Assembly: GCA_036001465.1 (NCBI GenBank)
Contig: DASYUH010000004.1
Location: forward strand, 26,001-90,000
DNA length: 64,000 bases
Source of the DNA: Candidatus Polarisedimenticolia bacterium
GTDB taxonomy: Bacteria; Acidobacteriota; Polarisedimenticolia; Gp22-AA2
Direction of reading: 5' to 3'
Each line of letters begins with the position of its first letter. Positions within the stretch are counted from its first letter, which is position 1. Under the pieces are notes generated by a model. That model was not told where the DNA came from and did no database searches. It worked only from the letters and a program-made list of their open reading frames with translations. Both the position numbers and the translations under genes were made by a program. Below are positions 34,974 to 44,506 of this stretch, one piece after another.

Positions 34974-37900
34974 GTGTTCGTCTGGTCCATGACGTCCGCC
35001 CGCCTCTGTGCCTGGGGACTCGCCCTGCTGATCGGGTCGGCGGCGCCCCTGGCGTCGCCCGCATCCGGGTCAGCGCCCGCCGGCGCCCCCCCGATCTCGG
35101 AGGAGCCCGCACCCGCTCCGACACCGGCACCGACGCCTGCACCGACTCCCGCGCCGACGCCCGCCCCGGAGCCGCCCGCGGCGCAGGCTCCGCCCGGGTC
35201 CGGCGGGGCCCCCGCCGCGCAGGCGCCTGCCGGATCCCCGGCGCCCGGGGAGACGCCCGCGGACAGGGAGGAGCCGCAGGGCGCGCCGCAGTCCGGCCGG
35301 GGGACCATCGGCCGGATCGTCGTCGACGGGAACGCCCGTGTCTCCGACAGCGCCTTCTTCAACAGCCTGAAGCTCAAGACGGGGGAGCCTTATGACGAGG
35401 GGGCGATCCAGGACGAATTCCGGCGCCTCTGGGACCTCGGACTGTTCGACGACATCAACGTGGAATCGCGCCGCAGGGAAGGGGACGTCTATGACGTGAT
35501 CTTCCACGTGCGGGACCGGCCGCTGGTCGGCACGATCTCCTTCGTGGGCATGAAGGCGGTGACGGAGGCGAACATCCAGGAGAGGCTCAACCAGGCGAAG
35601 GCGGAGATCCGTCGCGGCCAGCCGGTGGACTTCTCGCTCCTGCGCAAGGCCGAGGCGGCGATCACCCAGCTCCTGGCGGAGAAGGGGTATCTCGAGGCGC
35701 GCGTCCGCGCGCGCCTGACGCCATCCGGCCAGGGGCAGCGCGAGGTGACCTTCGACATCCGCGAGGGGTCGAAGACGAAGATCAAGGAGATCGACTTCAC
35801 GGGCAACCACCTCTTCACGAATCGCCGCCTGCGCAAGATGCTGAAGCTGACCAAGCAGGCGTTCTGGCTGACGGGCTGGGCGTCCTCGAAGACGCTGTAT
35901 CACCCCGCCAAGTTCGACCAGGACTCCGAGAACATCCGCACGGCGTACAAGAGCGTGGGCCACCTGGACGTGGCGATCCAGCCGGAGATTGTCGATCTGG
36001 TGCCCCGGGGAAAATCCGCCGGCCGGAAGGGGAAGGGGGGCGGGCAAGCGACGGCGGGCGGCCCCACGGACGTCGTGGAGGCCGACCAGGAGGAGGACGA
36101 GCCCGAGCCGGTCGCGCCGCCCCCTCCTCCGCCCGGCGAGACCGAGAAGCAGCGGAAGAAGCGGGTCAAGACCGAGGAGAAGGCGCGGCGCAAACGCGAC
36201 AAGAGACCCAAGAAGTGGGTGAAGCTCACCGTGCCGATCGAGGAGGGGCTGCAGTACAGGGTCGGCAAGATGGCGATCGAGGGGAACAGCGTGTTCAGCG
36301 AGCCCGAGATCCTGGCGCGCGTGCCGTTGCGTCCCGGCATGGTGTTCAACGACTCCGCCCTCAAGTACGGCACCAAGCGGCTGGAGGAGGACTACGGCGA
36401 GCGCGGCTATTTCTACGTGTCGATCGATCCGCGGGTGGAGAAGCGCGATCAGGTGGCCGACCTGACCCTGACGGTCACCGAGGACAAGAAGTATTTCGTC
36501 AATCGCATCGAGTTCTCCGGCAACACCACGACGCGCGACGGTGTCCTGCGGCGCGAGGTGCCGCTGGGGGAGACGGATCTGTTCAACGTGCGCCGGCTGC
36601 GCCTCGGCATCCGCAAGATCGCCCAGCTCGGCTACTTCCAGGTCGGCGACGATCCGGTGGTCAAGCCGGAGGGACAGACGGACCGGGTCGACGTCGAGGT
36701 GCAGGGGACGGAGTCCAGCCGCAACGAGATCCAGGTGGGGGGCGGCGTGTCGGGCCTCGAGGGGGGGTTCTTCCAGGCCTCCTACTCCACCCGCAACTTC
36801 CTGGGGAGGGGGGAGATCTTCTCCGCGTACATCCAGACGGGAACGCGCGCCAACCGCTACTCTCTCAATTTCACCGAGCCCTGGTTCATGGGCCGGCCCT
36901 GGACGCTGGGCTTCTCCCTGTTCAAGCGGCAGACCGACTATGTCGGGTTCCGTCAGATCGGCAGCGGCGGCACCGTCTCCCTGGGGCGCCTGCTCGGCGC
37001 GTTCAGCCGTTTCGACGTGGCTTACGGGTTCGAGACGGTGGACCTGGTGACGAGCCAGGCGGGATTCCCGGTCAACCGCCGGAACAGCTCGACCAGCAGC
37101 GTCACCACCCTCTACACCATGGACACGCGCAACAATTTCTTCCGGCCGACCCGGGGGTTCCGGCTGCAGGGGAGCTTCGAGTATGCCGGAGGCCCTCTCG
37201 GAGGGGACAACTACTTCAGGAAGCCGCGCCTGGACGGCACGCTGTACCTGCCGGGGTTCATGCGCAAGCACTACATCGGCCTGAACGCGTCCTATGGGCG
37301 CGTGACGCCGTTCGGCGGCCGGGTCGTGCCGGTCTACGAGCGCTACTTCCTGGGCGGTGAACGGAGCCTGCGGGTGTTCCGCACGCGGGAGGTGAGCCCG
37401 GCCCGGCGCGACCTCGACGTCAACAACAACGGTTTCATCGACGTGCCGGAGGACGCCGGTCCGGACGGCGTCTTCGAGGGATGCGAGGACCTGAACGGCA
37501 ACGGCAAGCAGGACGCCAACGAGCCCGATCGGGGCAACTGTCTGCTCGATCCGTCCGAGGACCAGAACCACAACGGCGTGCTCGACAACGAGGACCTGAA
37601 TCACAACGGCATCCTGGATCCGGGCGAGGACCTGAACGGCAACGGCCTGCTCGACGTCGAGGACGCCAACGGCAACGGGCGGCTCGACCTGGGGGAGGAC
37701 CGCCCGGACGGCTCCTGGACCGCCTTCTGCCCGGCGGACGACCTCAACATGGACGGCCAGAACAATGATGGAGGGGTTGATAACGGCAACTGCCGGCTCG
37801 ATCCGGGGGAGGACACCAACGGCGACGGCGTGTTCGGAACGGTCTTCCCCGGCGGCAACCAGTTCCTGCTGTTCAACGCCGAGTACACGATTCCCCTGGC

Positions 37901-38120
37901 GGACGCGGTCGAGATCGCCCTGTTCTACGACGCCGGCAATGCCTTCGATGACGGAGAGCGGGTGCGGCTGAACGGCATGCGCGTGGACTACGGGCTGGAG
38001 CTCCGCTTCTACCTCCCGGTGTTCCAGGCGCCATTGCGCCTGATCTACGGCTTCATCCAGAACCCCAGGCAGGGGGAGGATGCCTCGAATTTCATCTTCA
38101 GCATCGGCACCACGTTCTAG
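34974..38120 (+). CDS. bamA: Outer-membrane assembly factor BamA with calcium-loop insertion
   Basis: A 1,048-residue Omp85 protein that inserts outer-membrane barrels. The GTG start has AGGAG five bases upstream; an ATG 15 bases later is possible. Order: signal peptide (about 1-30), a Pro/Ala PTPA repeat tract (about 43-65), POTRA domains (about 110-580) split by a Lys/Arg/Pro-rich linker (about 343-414), then the 16-strand barrel. At about 814-952 an array of D-x-N-x-(N/D)-G loops (DVNNNGFID, DQNHNGVLD, DTNGDG) is inserted just after GGERSLRVFRTRE, the counterpart of the loop-6 VRGF motif, whose glycine is Val here. The gene precedes skp and lpxD as usual. It is larger than typical BamA (about 800). 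Confidence 0.92.
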   Translation: MFVWSMTSARLCAWGLALLIGSAAPLASPASGSAPAGAPPISEEPAPAPTPAPTPAPTPAPTPAPEPPAAQAPPGSGGAPAAQAPAGSPAPGETPADREEPQGAPQSGRGTIGRIVVDGNARVSDSAFFNSLKLKTGEPYDEGAIQDEFRRLWDLGLFDDINVESRRREGDVYDVIFHVRDRPLVGTISFVGMKAVTEANIQERLNQAKAEIRRGQPVDFSLLRKAEAAITQLLAEKGYLEARVRARLTPSGQGQREVTFDIREGSKTKIKEIDFTGNHLFTNRRLRKMLKLTKQAFWLTGWASSKTLYHPAKFDQDSENIRTAYKSVGHLDVAIQPEIVDLVPRGKSAGRKGKGGGQATAGGPTDVVEADQEEDEPEPVAPPPPPPGETEKQRKKRVKTEEKARRKRDKRPKKWVKLTVPIEEGLQYRVGKMAIEGNSVFSEPEILARVPLRPGMVFNDSALKYGTKRLEEDYGERGYFYVSIDPRVEKRDQVADLTLTVTEDKKYFVNRIEFSGNTTTRDGVLRREVPLGETDLFNVRRLRLGIRKIAQLGYFQVGDDPVVKPEGQTDRVDVEVQGTESSRNEIQVGGGVSGLEGGFFQASYSTRNFLGRGEIFSAYIQTGTRANRYSLNFTEPWFMGRPWTLGFSLFKRQTDYVGFRQIGSGGTVSLGRLLGAFSRFDVAYGFETVDLVTSQAGFPVNRRNSSTSSVTTLYTMDTRNNFFRPTRGFRLQGSFEYAGGPLGGDNYFRKPRLDGTLYLPGFMRKHYIGLNASYGRVTPFGGRVVPVYERYFLGGERSLRVFRTREVSPARRDLDVNNNGFIDVPEDAGPDGVFEGCEDLNGNGKQDANEPDRGNCLLDPSEDQNHNGVLDNEDLNHNGILDPGEDLNGNGLLDVEDANGNGRLDLGEDRPDGSWTAFCPADDLNMDGQNNDGGVDNGNCRLDPGEDTNGDGVFGTVFPGGNQFLLFNAEYTIPLADAVEIALFYDAGNAFDDGERVRLNGMRVDYGLELRFYLPVFQAPLRLIYGFIQNPRQGEDASNFIFSIGTTF

Positions 38121-38161
38121 GAGGATGGCCGCGGCGGTGCCGTGAACCCCTGGATTCCCTG

Positions 38162-38170
38162 TGATATAGT
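38162..38170 (+). promoter_or_regulatory. Extended -10 promoter for skp
   Basis: TGATATAGT between bamA and skp, 35 bases before the skp ATG, without a recognisable -35. It would allow extra skp-lpxD-fabZ-lpxA expression independent of bamA. Confidence 0.4.
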
Positions 38171-38204
38171 CACTCTCCGCTGTCGCGACGCAAGGAGAGA
38201 CTCG

Positions 38205-38801
38205 ATGCCTCGATGGATGATGGTGCCCCTGGCCCTCATGGTGCTCGTGCCTGGAATCGCGCCCGCAGGCGCCCAGCAGGCCGAGCCGGTCCGGATCGGC
38301 GTGTTCGACCCGGAAACCGTCTGGAAGCTGACGGAGATCGGCAAGAAGTACAACGCCGATCTGTCGGAGGCGCGCGACAAGCTGCAGGCCGACATCGACA
38401 AGAAGCAGGCGGAAATCGACGCGGTGCGGGACAAGTTGCGGCAGCAGCAGGCCAGCCTGAGCGACGACAAGGCGGCCCAGATGCAGAAGGACATCCAGAA
38501 CCGGGTGATCGAGCTGAACCGGCTGAATGACGACGCGACGCGCGAGATGAAATCGCAGCTGGGCGAGGTGCAGAACAGGTTCCAGCAGATGCTCCTGGAA
38601 ACGGTCGAGGCGTTCGGCAAGGAGAAGAACTACACCCTGATCCTGAACAAGGGTGTCATCGACTACAACGCCCCGCAGATCGACGTCACCCAGAGCCTGA
38701 TCCAGAAGTTCAACGAAATGCACAAGGTGCCCCCATCCACCGCCGCCAAGCCGCAGCCGAAGAAGACCCCCGACAAGCCGAAGGATTCAGGGGGCCTCTG
38801 A
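38205..38801 (+). CDS. skp: Periplasmic chaperone Skp/OmpH
   Basis: 198 residues: signal peptide (about 1-24, ending APAGAQQ), then IGVFDPETVWKLTEIGKKY, a long helical pair rich in Lys, Asp and Gln (about 50-130) forming the tentacles of the trimeric chaperone, and ILNKGVIDYNAPQIDVTQSL. The Lys/Pro-rich tail after 180 is an extension. It would carry unfolded outer-membrane proteins to BamA, whose gene is 84 bp upstream. ATG preceded by AAGGAGAGA; an ATG 63 bases upstream lacks a signal-peptide logic. Confidence 0.88.
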   Translation: MPRWMMVPLALMVLVPGIAPAGAQQAEPVRIGVFDPETVWKLTEIGKKYNADLSEARDKLQADIDKKQAEIDAVRDKLRQQQASLSDDKAAQMQKDIQNRVIELNRLNDDATREMKSQLGEVQNRFQQMLLETVEAFGKEKNYTLILNKGVIDYNAPQIDVTQSLIQKFNEMHKVPPSTAAKPQPKKTPDKPKDSGGL

Positions 38802-38812
38802 GGGACGGCCGT

Positions 38813-39874
38813 TTGGGAGCCTACACGCTGGGCGAGATTGCCTCCCGCATCGGTGGACAGGTGCGGGGTGACGCGGCCCGTCCGGTGTCCGGCATCAAGC
38901 CGCTCGACCAGGCGGGACCGGACGACCTCAGCTTCGTGGCGCACGCGCGGTACCGCCGGGCTGCCGCGGCCTCCAGGGCCGCCGGTCTCATCGCCGGCGA
39001 CGAGCAGGTGGCCCCCGGCCGCAATCTCATCCTGGTCGAAAAGCCGTACGCCGCCCTGGCGGTCGCCATGGGGCTGTTCCATGCCCCGGAGCGCCCGGCT
39101 CCCGGGATCAGCCCTCAGGCCCTGTTGGGCGAGGGGACGACGCTGGGCAGGGACGTGTCGATCGGCCCCTACGTCGTGGCCGGCCGGAACTGCCGGATCG
39201 GCGACCGCGCGGCGCTCATGCCGGGTGTCGTCCTGGGCGACGGCGTGCAGATTGGCGAGGACTCGGTCCTGCACCCGGGCGTCGTGGTGTACGGCGGATC
39301 GATCCTGGGAGCCCGGGTGGTCGTGCACGCTTCGAGCGTCCTGGGCAGCGACGGATTCGGCTACGCCGAGGAGTCGTCGGGCCGGGTGAAGATCCCGCAG
39401 GTGGGGAACGTGGTCGTCGGGGACGACGTCGAGATCGGCGCCTCGGTGACCATCGATCGCGCCACGTTCGGCAGCACCGTCGTGGGACGGGGCACGAAGA
39501 TCGACAACCTGGTGCAGATCGCGCACAACGTGACCATCGGCGAGGAGTCGATCCTGGTCGCGCAGTCCGGAATCGCCGGGAGCACGCGGCTGGGCCGCGC
39601 GGTGATTCTCGCCGGGCAGGCGGGAGTCGCGGGGCACCTCGAGATCGGGGATCGGTCGGTCGTGGGAGCCAAATCGGCGGCCCTGCAGGATCTGCCCGCC
39701 GGTTCGTTCGTCGTGGGGCATCCGGCCGTCGATCATCGCGAGTGGAAACGCAGCCAGGCGGCTCTCAGGCGCCTGCCCGAGCTGGTGCGCGCGGTGGCGC
39801 GCCTCGGGTCCAAGCCGGTGCGGGCCGGGGCGCGCCGTCGCCGCGGCCCCGCAGGATCCCGGGGGCGTTCTTGA
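38813..39874 (+). CDS. lpxD: UDP-3-O-(3-hydroxyacyl)glucosamine N-acyltransferase LpxD
   Basis: 353 residues; the third lipid A step, N-acylating the product of LpxC. The N-terminal uridine-binding domain ([24 protein letters not shown]) leads into left-handed beta-helix hexapeptide repeats (about 100-310). The catalytic His is in IAHNVTIGE. The C-terminal tail is Arg-rich. TTG start, 11 bp after skp. Order bamA-skp-lpxD-fabZ-lpxA is the classic proteobacterial-type cluster. Confidence 0.95.
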   Translation: MGAYTLGEIASRIGGQVRGDAARPVSGIKPLDQAGPDDLSFVAHARYRRAAAASRAAGLIAGDEQVAPGRNLILVEKPYAALAVAMGLFHAPERPAPGISPQALLGEGTTLGRDVSIGPYVVAGRNCRIGDRAALMPGVVLGDGVQIGEDSVLHPGVVVYGGSILGARVVVHASSVLGSDGFGYAEESSGRVKIPQVGNVVVGDDVEIGASVTIDRATFGSTVVGRGTKIDNLVQIAHNVTIGEESILVAQSGIAGSTRLGRAVILAGQAGVAGHLEIGDRSVVGAKSAALQDLPAGSFVVGHPAVDHREWKRSQAALRRLPELVRAVARLGSKPVRAGARRRRGPAGSRGRS

Positions 39875-39947
39875 CGGACCGCAGGGTACGGACCGACGAC
39901 GAGGGGGCCGCGCGGCCTGGGGCGGCCGCGGGCCCGGCGAGGGGGGA

Positions 39948-40427
39948 ATGAGCGAACCGTCCGGCGTGCTCGACATCCGCACGATACTCGGCATCCTGCC
40001 GCACCGCTATCCGTTCCTCCTGGTGGATCGGATCGTCGCGATCGAGGGGGACACGAAGGTCGTCGGGATCAAGAACGTGACGTTCAACGAGCCGTTCTTC
40101 CAGGGGCACTTCCCGGGAAATCCGGTCATGCCCGGGGTCCTGATCGTCGAGGCGATGGCGCAGGTCGGGGCGGTGCTGCTGCTTCGCCGGGTCCCCGATC
40201 GGGAGAAGAAGCTGGTCTATTTCGCCGGCATCGACAAGGCCCGGTTCCGCCGTCCGGTGACTCCGGGCGACCAGTTGCGATTCGAGGTCGAGGTCCTGAA
40301 GCTCCGCTCCCGCTCCGCCCGTCTCCGGGGCGAGGCCTTCGTGGACGGCGCCCTGGTGGCTGAGGCCGAGTTGTTTTCCTCCATGGTGGAAAGGGATGGC
40401 GGCCCGCCGGCCCCGGAGACGCCATGA
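39948..40427 (+). CDS. fabZ: 3-hydroxyacyl-ACP dehydratase FabZ
   Basis: 159 residues, hot-dog fold. Dehydrates 3-hydroxyacyl-ACP in fatty acid elongation and so competes with LpxA and LpxD for substrate. The catalytic His is in [13 protein letters not shown] and the Glu in [20 protein letters not shown]. Shares ATGA with lpxA. Confidence 0.96.
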   Translation: MSEPSGVLDIRTILGILPHRYPFLLVDRIVAIEGDTKVVGIKNVTFNEPFFQGHFPGNPVMPGVLIVEAMAQVGAVLLLRRVPDREKKLVYFAGIDKARFRRPVTPGDQLRFEVEVLKLRSRSARLRGEAFVDGALVAEAELFSSMVERDGGPPAPETP

Positions 40428-41209
40428 GCCAGCGCGTTTCGGTCCACCCGACCGCCCAGGTCGATCCGGGAGCGCGTCTCGGCGACGGCACCACCGTCGG
40501 CGCCTTCAGCGTCATCGGCGCGGAGGTGGTCATCGGAGAAGGCTCGCAGATCGGGCCCCAGTCGGTCGTCGAGGGCCCCACGACGCTCGGAGCGCGCTGC
40601 CGCGTCTTTCCATTCGCCTGCATCGGCATGGAGCCCCAGGATCTGAAGTACCGGGGCGAGAGAACGACCCTGGAGATTGGCGACGACAACGTCTTCCGGG
40701 AGGGCGTGACGGTCCACCGCGGGACGGTCGGCGGCGGGGGCGCGACGCGCATCGGGTCGGGAAATCTCCTGATGGCCCAGACCCACGTGGCGCACGACTG
40801 CCGGGTGGGCAGCGGCGTGATCTTCGCCAACGCCGCGACGCTGGCGGGTCACGTGACGGTGGAGGACGGCGCCACCATCGGCGCGTTCTCCGGCGTGCAC
40901 CAGTTCTGCCGCGTCGGCGAGCACGCCTACATCGGCGGCTATTCGGTCATCACCCAGGACGCCCTGCCCTATGCGCTCACGGTCGGCAACCGCGCCAGGA
41001 GCTATGGCATCAATGTGATCGGGCTCGCGCGCAAGAAATTCCCCGATGAGACCATCCAGGCGCTGAAGCAGGCGTACCGGGTGCTGTTCCGGTCGAAGCT
41101 GGGTCTGCAGGCGGGCATCGAGCGCCTGGAGCTCGACTTCCCAGGACATCCGGAGGTGGGGAGGATGATCGGCTTCATCCGTTCGAGCCAGCGCGGGGTC
41201 ATCCGCTGA
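40424..41209 (+). CDS. lpxA: UDP-GlcNAc acyltransferase LpxA
   Basis: 261 residues; the first lipid A step, O-acylating UDP-GlcNAc. Hexapeptide beta-helix from [16 protein letters not shown], with catalytic His in [12 protein letters not shown] and the [16 protein letters not shown] block, and an LpxA-type helical C-terminal (about 190-261: [13 protein letters not shown]). It overlaps fabZ by four bases. No lpxB or lpxH is seen; the next gene is an oxidoreductase. Confidence 0.95.
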   Translation: MSQRVSVHPTAQVDPGARLGDGTTVGAFSVIGAEVVIGEGSQIGPQSVVEGPTTLGARCRVFPFACIGMEPQDLKYRGERTTLEIGDDNVFREGVTVHRGTVGGGGATRIGSGNLLMAQTHVAHDCRVGSGVIFANAATLAGHVTVEDGATIGAFSGVHQFCRVGEHAYIGGYSVITQDALPYALTVGNRARSYGINVIGLARKKFPDETIQALKQAYRVLFRSKLGLQAGIERLELDFPGHPEVGRMIGFIRSSQRGVIR

Positions 41210-41238
41210 GCGCCCCGGGCGCCGGCCGCCCGGTCCGC

Positions 41239-42171
41239 GTGGCGGTCATCGGCGTCGGCAGCCTGGGCCAGCACCACGCGCGGATCCTCTCCAGCCTCCC
41301 CGAGGCCCTCCTGGTCGCCGTGGTCGACCGGGATCCCGCGCAGGCGGGGGACGTCGGCGCGCGTCACGGCGTCCCCGGCCTGACCGATCATCGCGAGCTG
41401 CCGGCGGACCTCGATGCCGTGACGGTCGCGGTCCCGACGTCGCGGCACGCCGAGGTCGCCGTGTCCTGCCTCGAGCGCGGCTTCGCGGTCCTGGTGGAAA
41501 AGCCGATGGCCGCGACGCTCGACGAGGCGGCCGCGATGGCGCGCGCCGCCGATCGGGCCGGGCGGCCCCTCCTGGTCGGCCACACGGAACGGTTCAACCC
41601 GGTGGTCCGCGCGACGCTCGATCGGATCCGCGATCCGCGCTTCATCGAGACCCACCGTCTGGGAGTGTTCACGGCCCGGAGCACCGACGTCGACGTCGTC
41701 CTCGACCTGATGATCCACGACCTGGACGTCATTCTCAGCCTGGTGCGGTCCCCGCTCGCCTCGATCGATTCCGTCGGCGTGCATGCCCTGACGGACAAGG
41801 TGGACATCGCCAACAGCCGCATCCGCTTCGAGAACGGCTGCGTCGCCAACGTCACCGCCAGCCGCATCAGCACCGACCGGGTGAGGAAGCTGCGCATCTT
41901 CGAGCCCGATTCTTACGTCTCGGTCGACTACGCGCGCCAGGAGGGGGTCGCCTACCGGCTGACGAGGACTCCGGGAGCCTCCCCGGAGATCGTGCGCGAG
42001 CCGCTCGCGGTCGAGTCGGAGGAGCCGCTTCTCGCAGAGCTGAGATCGTTCACCCGGACGGTCCGGGGGGAGGCCGCGCCGGCCGTGACCGCGGCGGAGG
42101 GGCAGCGGGCGCTCTCGACGGCCCTGCGAATCGTCGATCAGATCGCCGCCGGCCTGCGCCGGTCCTCCTGA
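41239..42171 (+). CDS. Gfo/Idh/MocA family NAD(P)-dependent oxidoreductase
   Basis: 310 residues. N-terminal Rossmann fold with GVGSLGQHHARIL (residues 5-17) and the family EKPMA motif (about 92-96: VLVEKPMAATLDEA), then VGHTERFNP and a C-terminal dimer domain. It probably oxidises or reduces a sugar or nucleotide sugar. It starts 29 bp after lpxA, and in several lineages such a gene sits in the lpx cluster, so a UDP-sugar substrate is plausible. The GTG start is tentative. Exact substrate unknown. Confidence 0.85.
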   Translation: MAVIGVGSLGQHHARILSSLPEALLVAVVDRDPAQAGDVGARHGVPGLTDHRELPADLDAVTVAVPTSRHAEVAVSCLERGFAVLVEKPMAATLDEAAAMARAADRAGRPLLVGHTERFNPVVRATLDRIRDPRFIETHRLGVFTARSTDVDVVLDLMIHDLDVILSLVRSPLASIDSVGVHALTDKVDIANSRIRFENGCVANVTASRISTDRVRKLRIFEPDSYVSVDYARQEGVAYRLTRTPGASPEIVREPLAVESEEPLLAELRSFTRTVRGEAAPAVTAAEGQRALSTALRIVDQIAAGLRRSS

Positions 42172-42173
42172 CC

Positions 42174-43268
42174 ATGCGCGGCGCGGACCGCCTGGCCGAT
42201 TACCTGAGGCACCACGTGGAAGCCGGCGATTTTCCCGGCGCGGTCTACCTGGTCGCGGAAGACGGCCGCATCCTGGCCGATGGGGCGTTGGGCCTCGCCG
42301 TGGCACGCCCCGAGCGCATCGCCGCCACGCCGGACACGATCTACGATCTGGCCTCGCTGACCAAGCCGCTGGCCGGGGCCCTTCTGGCGGCCCTCCTCGA
42401 GGCGGAGGGACGCTTGGCGCTCGACGATCCTCTCGGCCGCCATCTCCCCGACTGGACGGCGGAGGGCCCGGCCTCCCGCGTCACCCTCCTCGACCTCCTG
42501 ACCCACCGATCGGGACTGCCGGCGTGGAGGCCGCTGTACCTGCACGCGTCCGATCGCGCCGGCTGCATCGCGTGGCTGCGGGAGCAGCCGCTGGAGCGGC
42601 CGCCCGGCGCGGAGGTGGTCTACTCCGATCCGGGCTACATCCTGCTCGGATTCGCGCTGGAGCGGGCCGGCGGGGCGTCCCTCGACCTGCTGTTCGGGCG
42701 CAGGGTGGCCGACCCTCTCGGATTGACCGATCTGCTGTTCCGCCCCGATCGGGCGCTCCGCGGGCGGACGGCGGCGACCGAGGCCGGCAACCGCAAGGAG
42801 CGCCTCCTCGCCGGGCCGGAGGGAGACCGCTACAATGGGTGGCGCACGGACGTGGCGTGGGGAGAGGTGCACGACCTCAACGCGCGTCTCCTGGGCGGCG
42901 TGAGCGCGCATGCCGGCCTGTTCGGCACCGCACGCGCGGTCTTCCGGGTGGCCCTCGAAATCCTGGGTCCGGGCACGGGTCTCCTGGATTCGACGAGGCG
43001 GGCGCTGTTCGCCTCGAGCTTGACGAGGGGCATGGGTGCAGATCGGCCGCTCGGCTTCCGCCTGGCCGGGGACCCCCGCGGCGCCGCGGGGGCCGGCCTG
43101 TCGGCGCGTTCCTTCGGCCAAGACGGATTCACGGGGACGTCGCTCTTCATCGACCCGGACAGCCGGCGGATCTACATTCTCCTCACGAACCGGGTGCACC
43201 CGGAGTTCAGGGAGATGGACATGAACGCGGTCCGGCGCGGGTTCCACGAGGTCGCCGCGTCGTTGTAG
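42174..43268 (+). CDS. Class C beta-lactamase-like serine hydrolase
   Basis: 364 residues of the penicillin-binding/beta-lactamase-related family. SxxK is S61-L-T-K64; the second motif is YSD (Y151). The third, near the C-terminus, reads FGQDGFTGTS where relatives have HTGFTG. There is no signal peptide, so it may be cytoplasmic. Such proteins include esterases and peptidases as well as lactamases, so drug resistance should not be assumed. It starts two bases after the oxidoreductase gene and is presumably co-transcribed. Confidence 0.82.
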   Translation: MRGADRLADYLRHHVEAGDFPGAVYLVAEDGRILADGALGLAVARPERIAATPDTIYDLASLTKPLAGALLAALLEAEGRLALDDPLGRHLPDWTAEGPASRVTLLDLLTHRSGLPAWRPLYLHASDRAGCIAWLREQPLERPPGAEVVYSDPGYILLGFALERAGGASLDLLFGRRVADPLGLTDLLFRPDRALRGRTAATEAGNRKERLLAGPEGDRYNGWRTDVAWGEVHDLNARLLGGVSAHAGLFGTARAVFRVALEILGPGTGLLDSTRRALFASSLTRGMGADRPLGFRLAGDPRGAAGAGLSARSFGQDGFTGTSLFIDPDSRRIYILLTNRVHPEFREMDMNAVRRGFHEVAASL

Positions 43269-43305
43269 GCCCGCTCGCCGGAGCGGGGATCAGGAGCGAA
43301 GTCCG

Positions 43306-44499
43306 ATGGCGTTTCTCTCCCTCGAGGAGCCGTTCGAGAATCCCGTCGTCCGCGTGAGCCGCGCCGGAGGCGTGCTGGTCTCGCTCGGAGCGCATCTGCT
43401 CGTGCTGCTCTTCTTCCTGTTCGCGCCTGGCATCGCCGCCCGCCTCCTTCCCGAGCCCATCCTCGCCATGCTGCGGGCCCGGCCCCGGATCGCCACGGCT
43501 CCCGAGGCCGTCTCGACGGTGGTCCCCCCGCTCAAGACCGCCACCCCCGAGTCGCGGAAGGTCCCGCTGCAGTTCGCCTACGTCCGGACGCCGGACGACA
43601 ACCCGGTCGAGAAGAATCCCCAGGCGCGATTGCTCTCGGACCGGAACCGGAGGGCCAGGCAGGAGGTCCCGACCCCGCCGCGCGTCAAGGACTTTTCTCT
43701 CGACCCGCACTCGCAGGGAGACACGATCGATCGGGTCCGGCCCGACCCGCGAATCGCCGAGGGGCGGGACTCCCTCGAGCGGGCGCGGCCGCGAAGCGCC
43801 GCGGGTTCCGAGGCGGGTGCGACCCCCGAGGCGCCGTCACCCGTGACGGACGGGGAGGACGCGAAACGTGCCGGCAACGGCGTTCCGGCGGACGACCGAG
43901 CGGACGCCTCGGGCACGGACCAGGAGGGGGATGGTTCCGCGCGGGCCCTCCGCCAGGACGACGGACCGGGGGCGGCTCGGGAATCGGTCGCGGAAGCCGG
44001 GGGGACCGGACGTCCGAAGCCGACGGGCGGGACGGGGCGACTCTCGGCCGAGGCCCGTGAGAGCCTGCAGCGGGCGCTGTCCGGCGAAGGCCAGGAGAGC
44101 AAGCGCCTGTTCGACAATCCCGGATACCTGACTCCCGGGATGGCCAGCGGCACGATGTCGTTCGACACCCAGGGGTTCCCCTGGGGCGATTATGCCCGCC
44201 GCGTCCACATCATCATCCAGAACCACTGGGAGGACCGGCTGCCTCTGGCGTTCCGCGAGGGCGTCCGGGGCCACACCTGCATCCACTTTGTCATCCAGAA
44301 GGACGGCACCATCTCCGACATCCAGGTGGTCCGTCCCTCCGCCGTCCCGCCCTTCACCCGCGCCGCCCTGGACGCACTGCGCGCCAGCAGCCCGCTCCCT
44401 CCGCTCCCCAAGGACTTCCCGGAAGACCAGGAGGGCTCCAGCTGGTGCTTCTTCTACAACCTGCTGCCCGAAGAGGTGCGTGACGCGCTGAGGGAGTGA
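43306..44499 (+). CDS. TonB-like energy transducer
   Basis: 397 residues with TonB architecture: a short cytoplasmic part (1-22), one membrane helix (about 24-46, LVSLGAHLLVLLFFLFAPG), a long Pro/Arg/Asp/Gly-rich periplasmic linker (about 50-270) and a C-terminal TonB-like domain (about 300-397: INPVWEDR-like IQNHWEDRLP, then HFVIQKDGTISDIQVVRPS). It would link the proton motive force to outer-membrane receptors. No exbB or exbD is adjacent. TolA-like function is the alternative. The spacing CAGGAGCG to ATG is acceptable. Confidence 0.8.
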   Translation: MAFLSLEEPFENPVVRVSRAGGVLVSLGAHLLVLLFFLFAPGIAARLLPEPILAMLRARPRIATAPEAVSTVVPPLKTATPESRKVPLQFAYVRTPDDNPVEKNPQARLLSDRNRRARQEVPTPPRVKDFSLDPHSQGDTIDRVRPDPRIAEGRDSLERARPRSAAGSEAGATPEAPSPVTDGEDAKRAGNGVPADDRADASGTDQEGDGSARALRQDDGPGAARESVAEAGGTGRPKPTGGTGRLSAEARESLQRALSGEGQESKRLFDNPGYLTPGMASGTMSFDTQGFPWGDYARRVHIIIQNHWEDRLPLAFREGVRGHTCIHFVIQKDGTISDIQVVRPSAVPPFTRAALDALRASSPLPPLPKDFPEDQEGSSWCFFYNLLPEEVRDALRE

Positions 44500-44506
44500 G
44501 CCGGCC

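Noticed and set aside
35106..35175. Tandem PTPA-coding repeats as a mobile or CRISPR-like array
   Set aside because: They are in-frame codon repeats encoding a Pro/Ala tract of BamA and have no spacers.
32372..35377. Open frame of about 1,000 codons antisense to clpC
   Set aside because: It is a shadow of the conserved ClpC coding sequence; no ribosome site or family signal.
35070..38723. Open frame of 1,217 codons antisense to bamA and skp
   Set aside because: Long antisense frames are expected in GC-rich genes with third-position G/C bias. The translation is Arg/His/Leu-rich with no family features, while the plus strand encodes BamA.
42174..43268. Antibiotic-resistance beta-lactamase
   Set aside because: There is no signal peptide, the third motif is altered, and the family is functionally broad.
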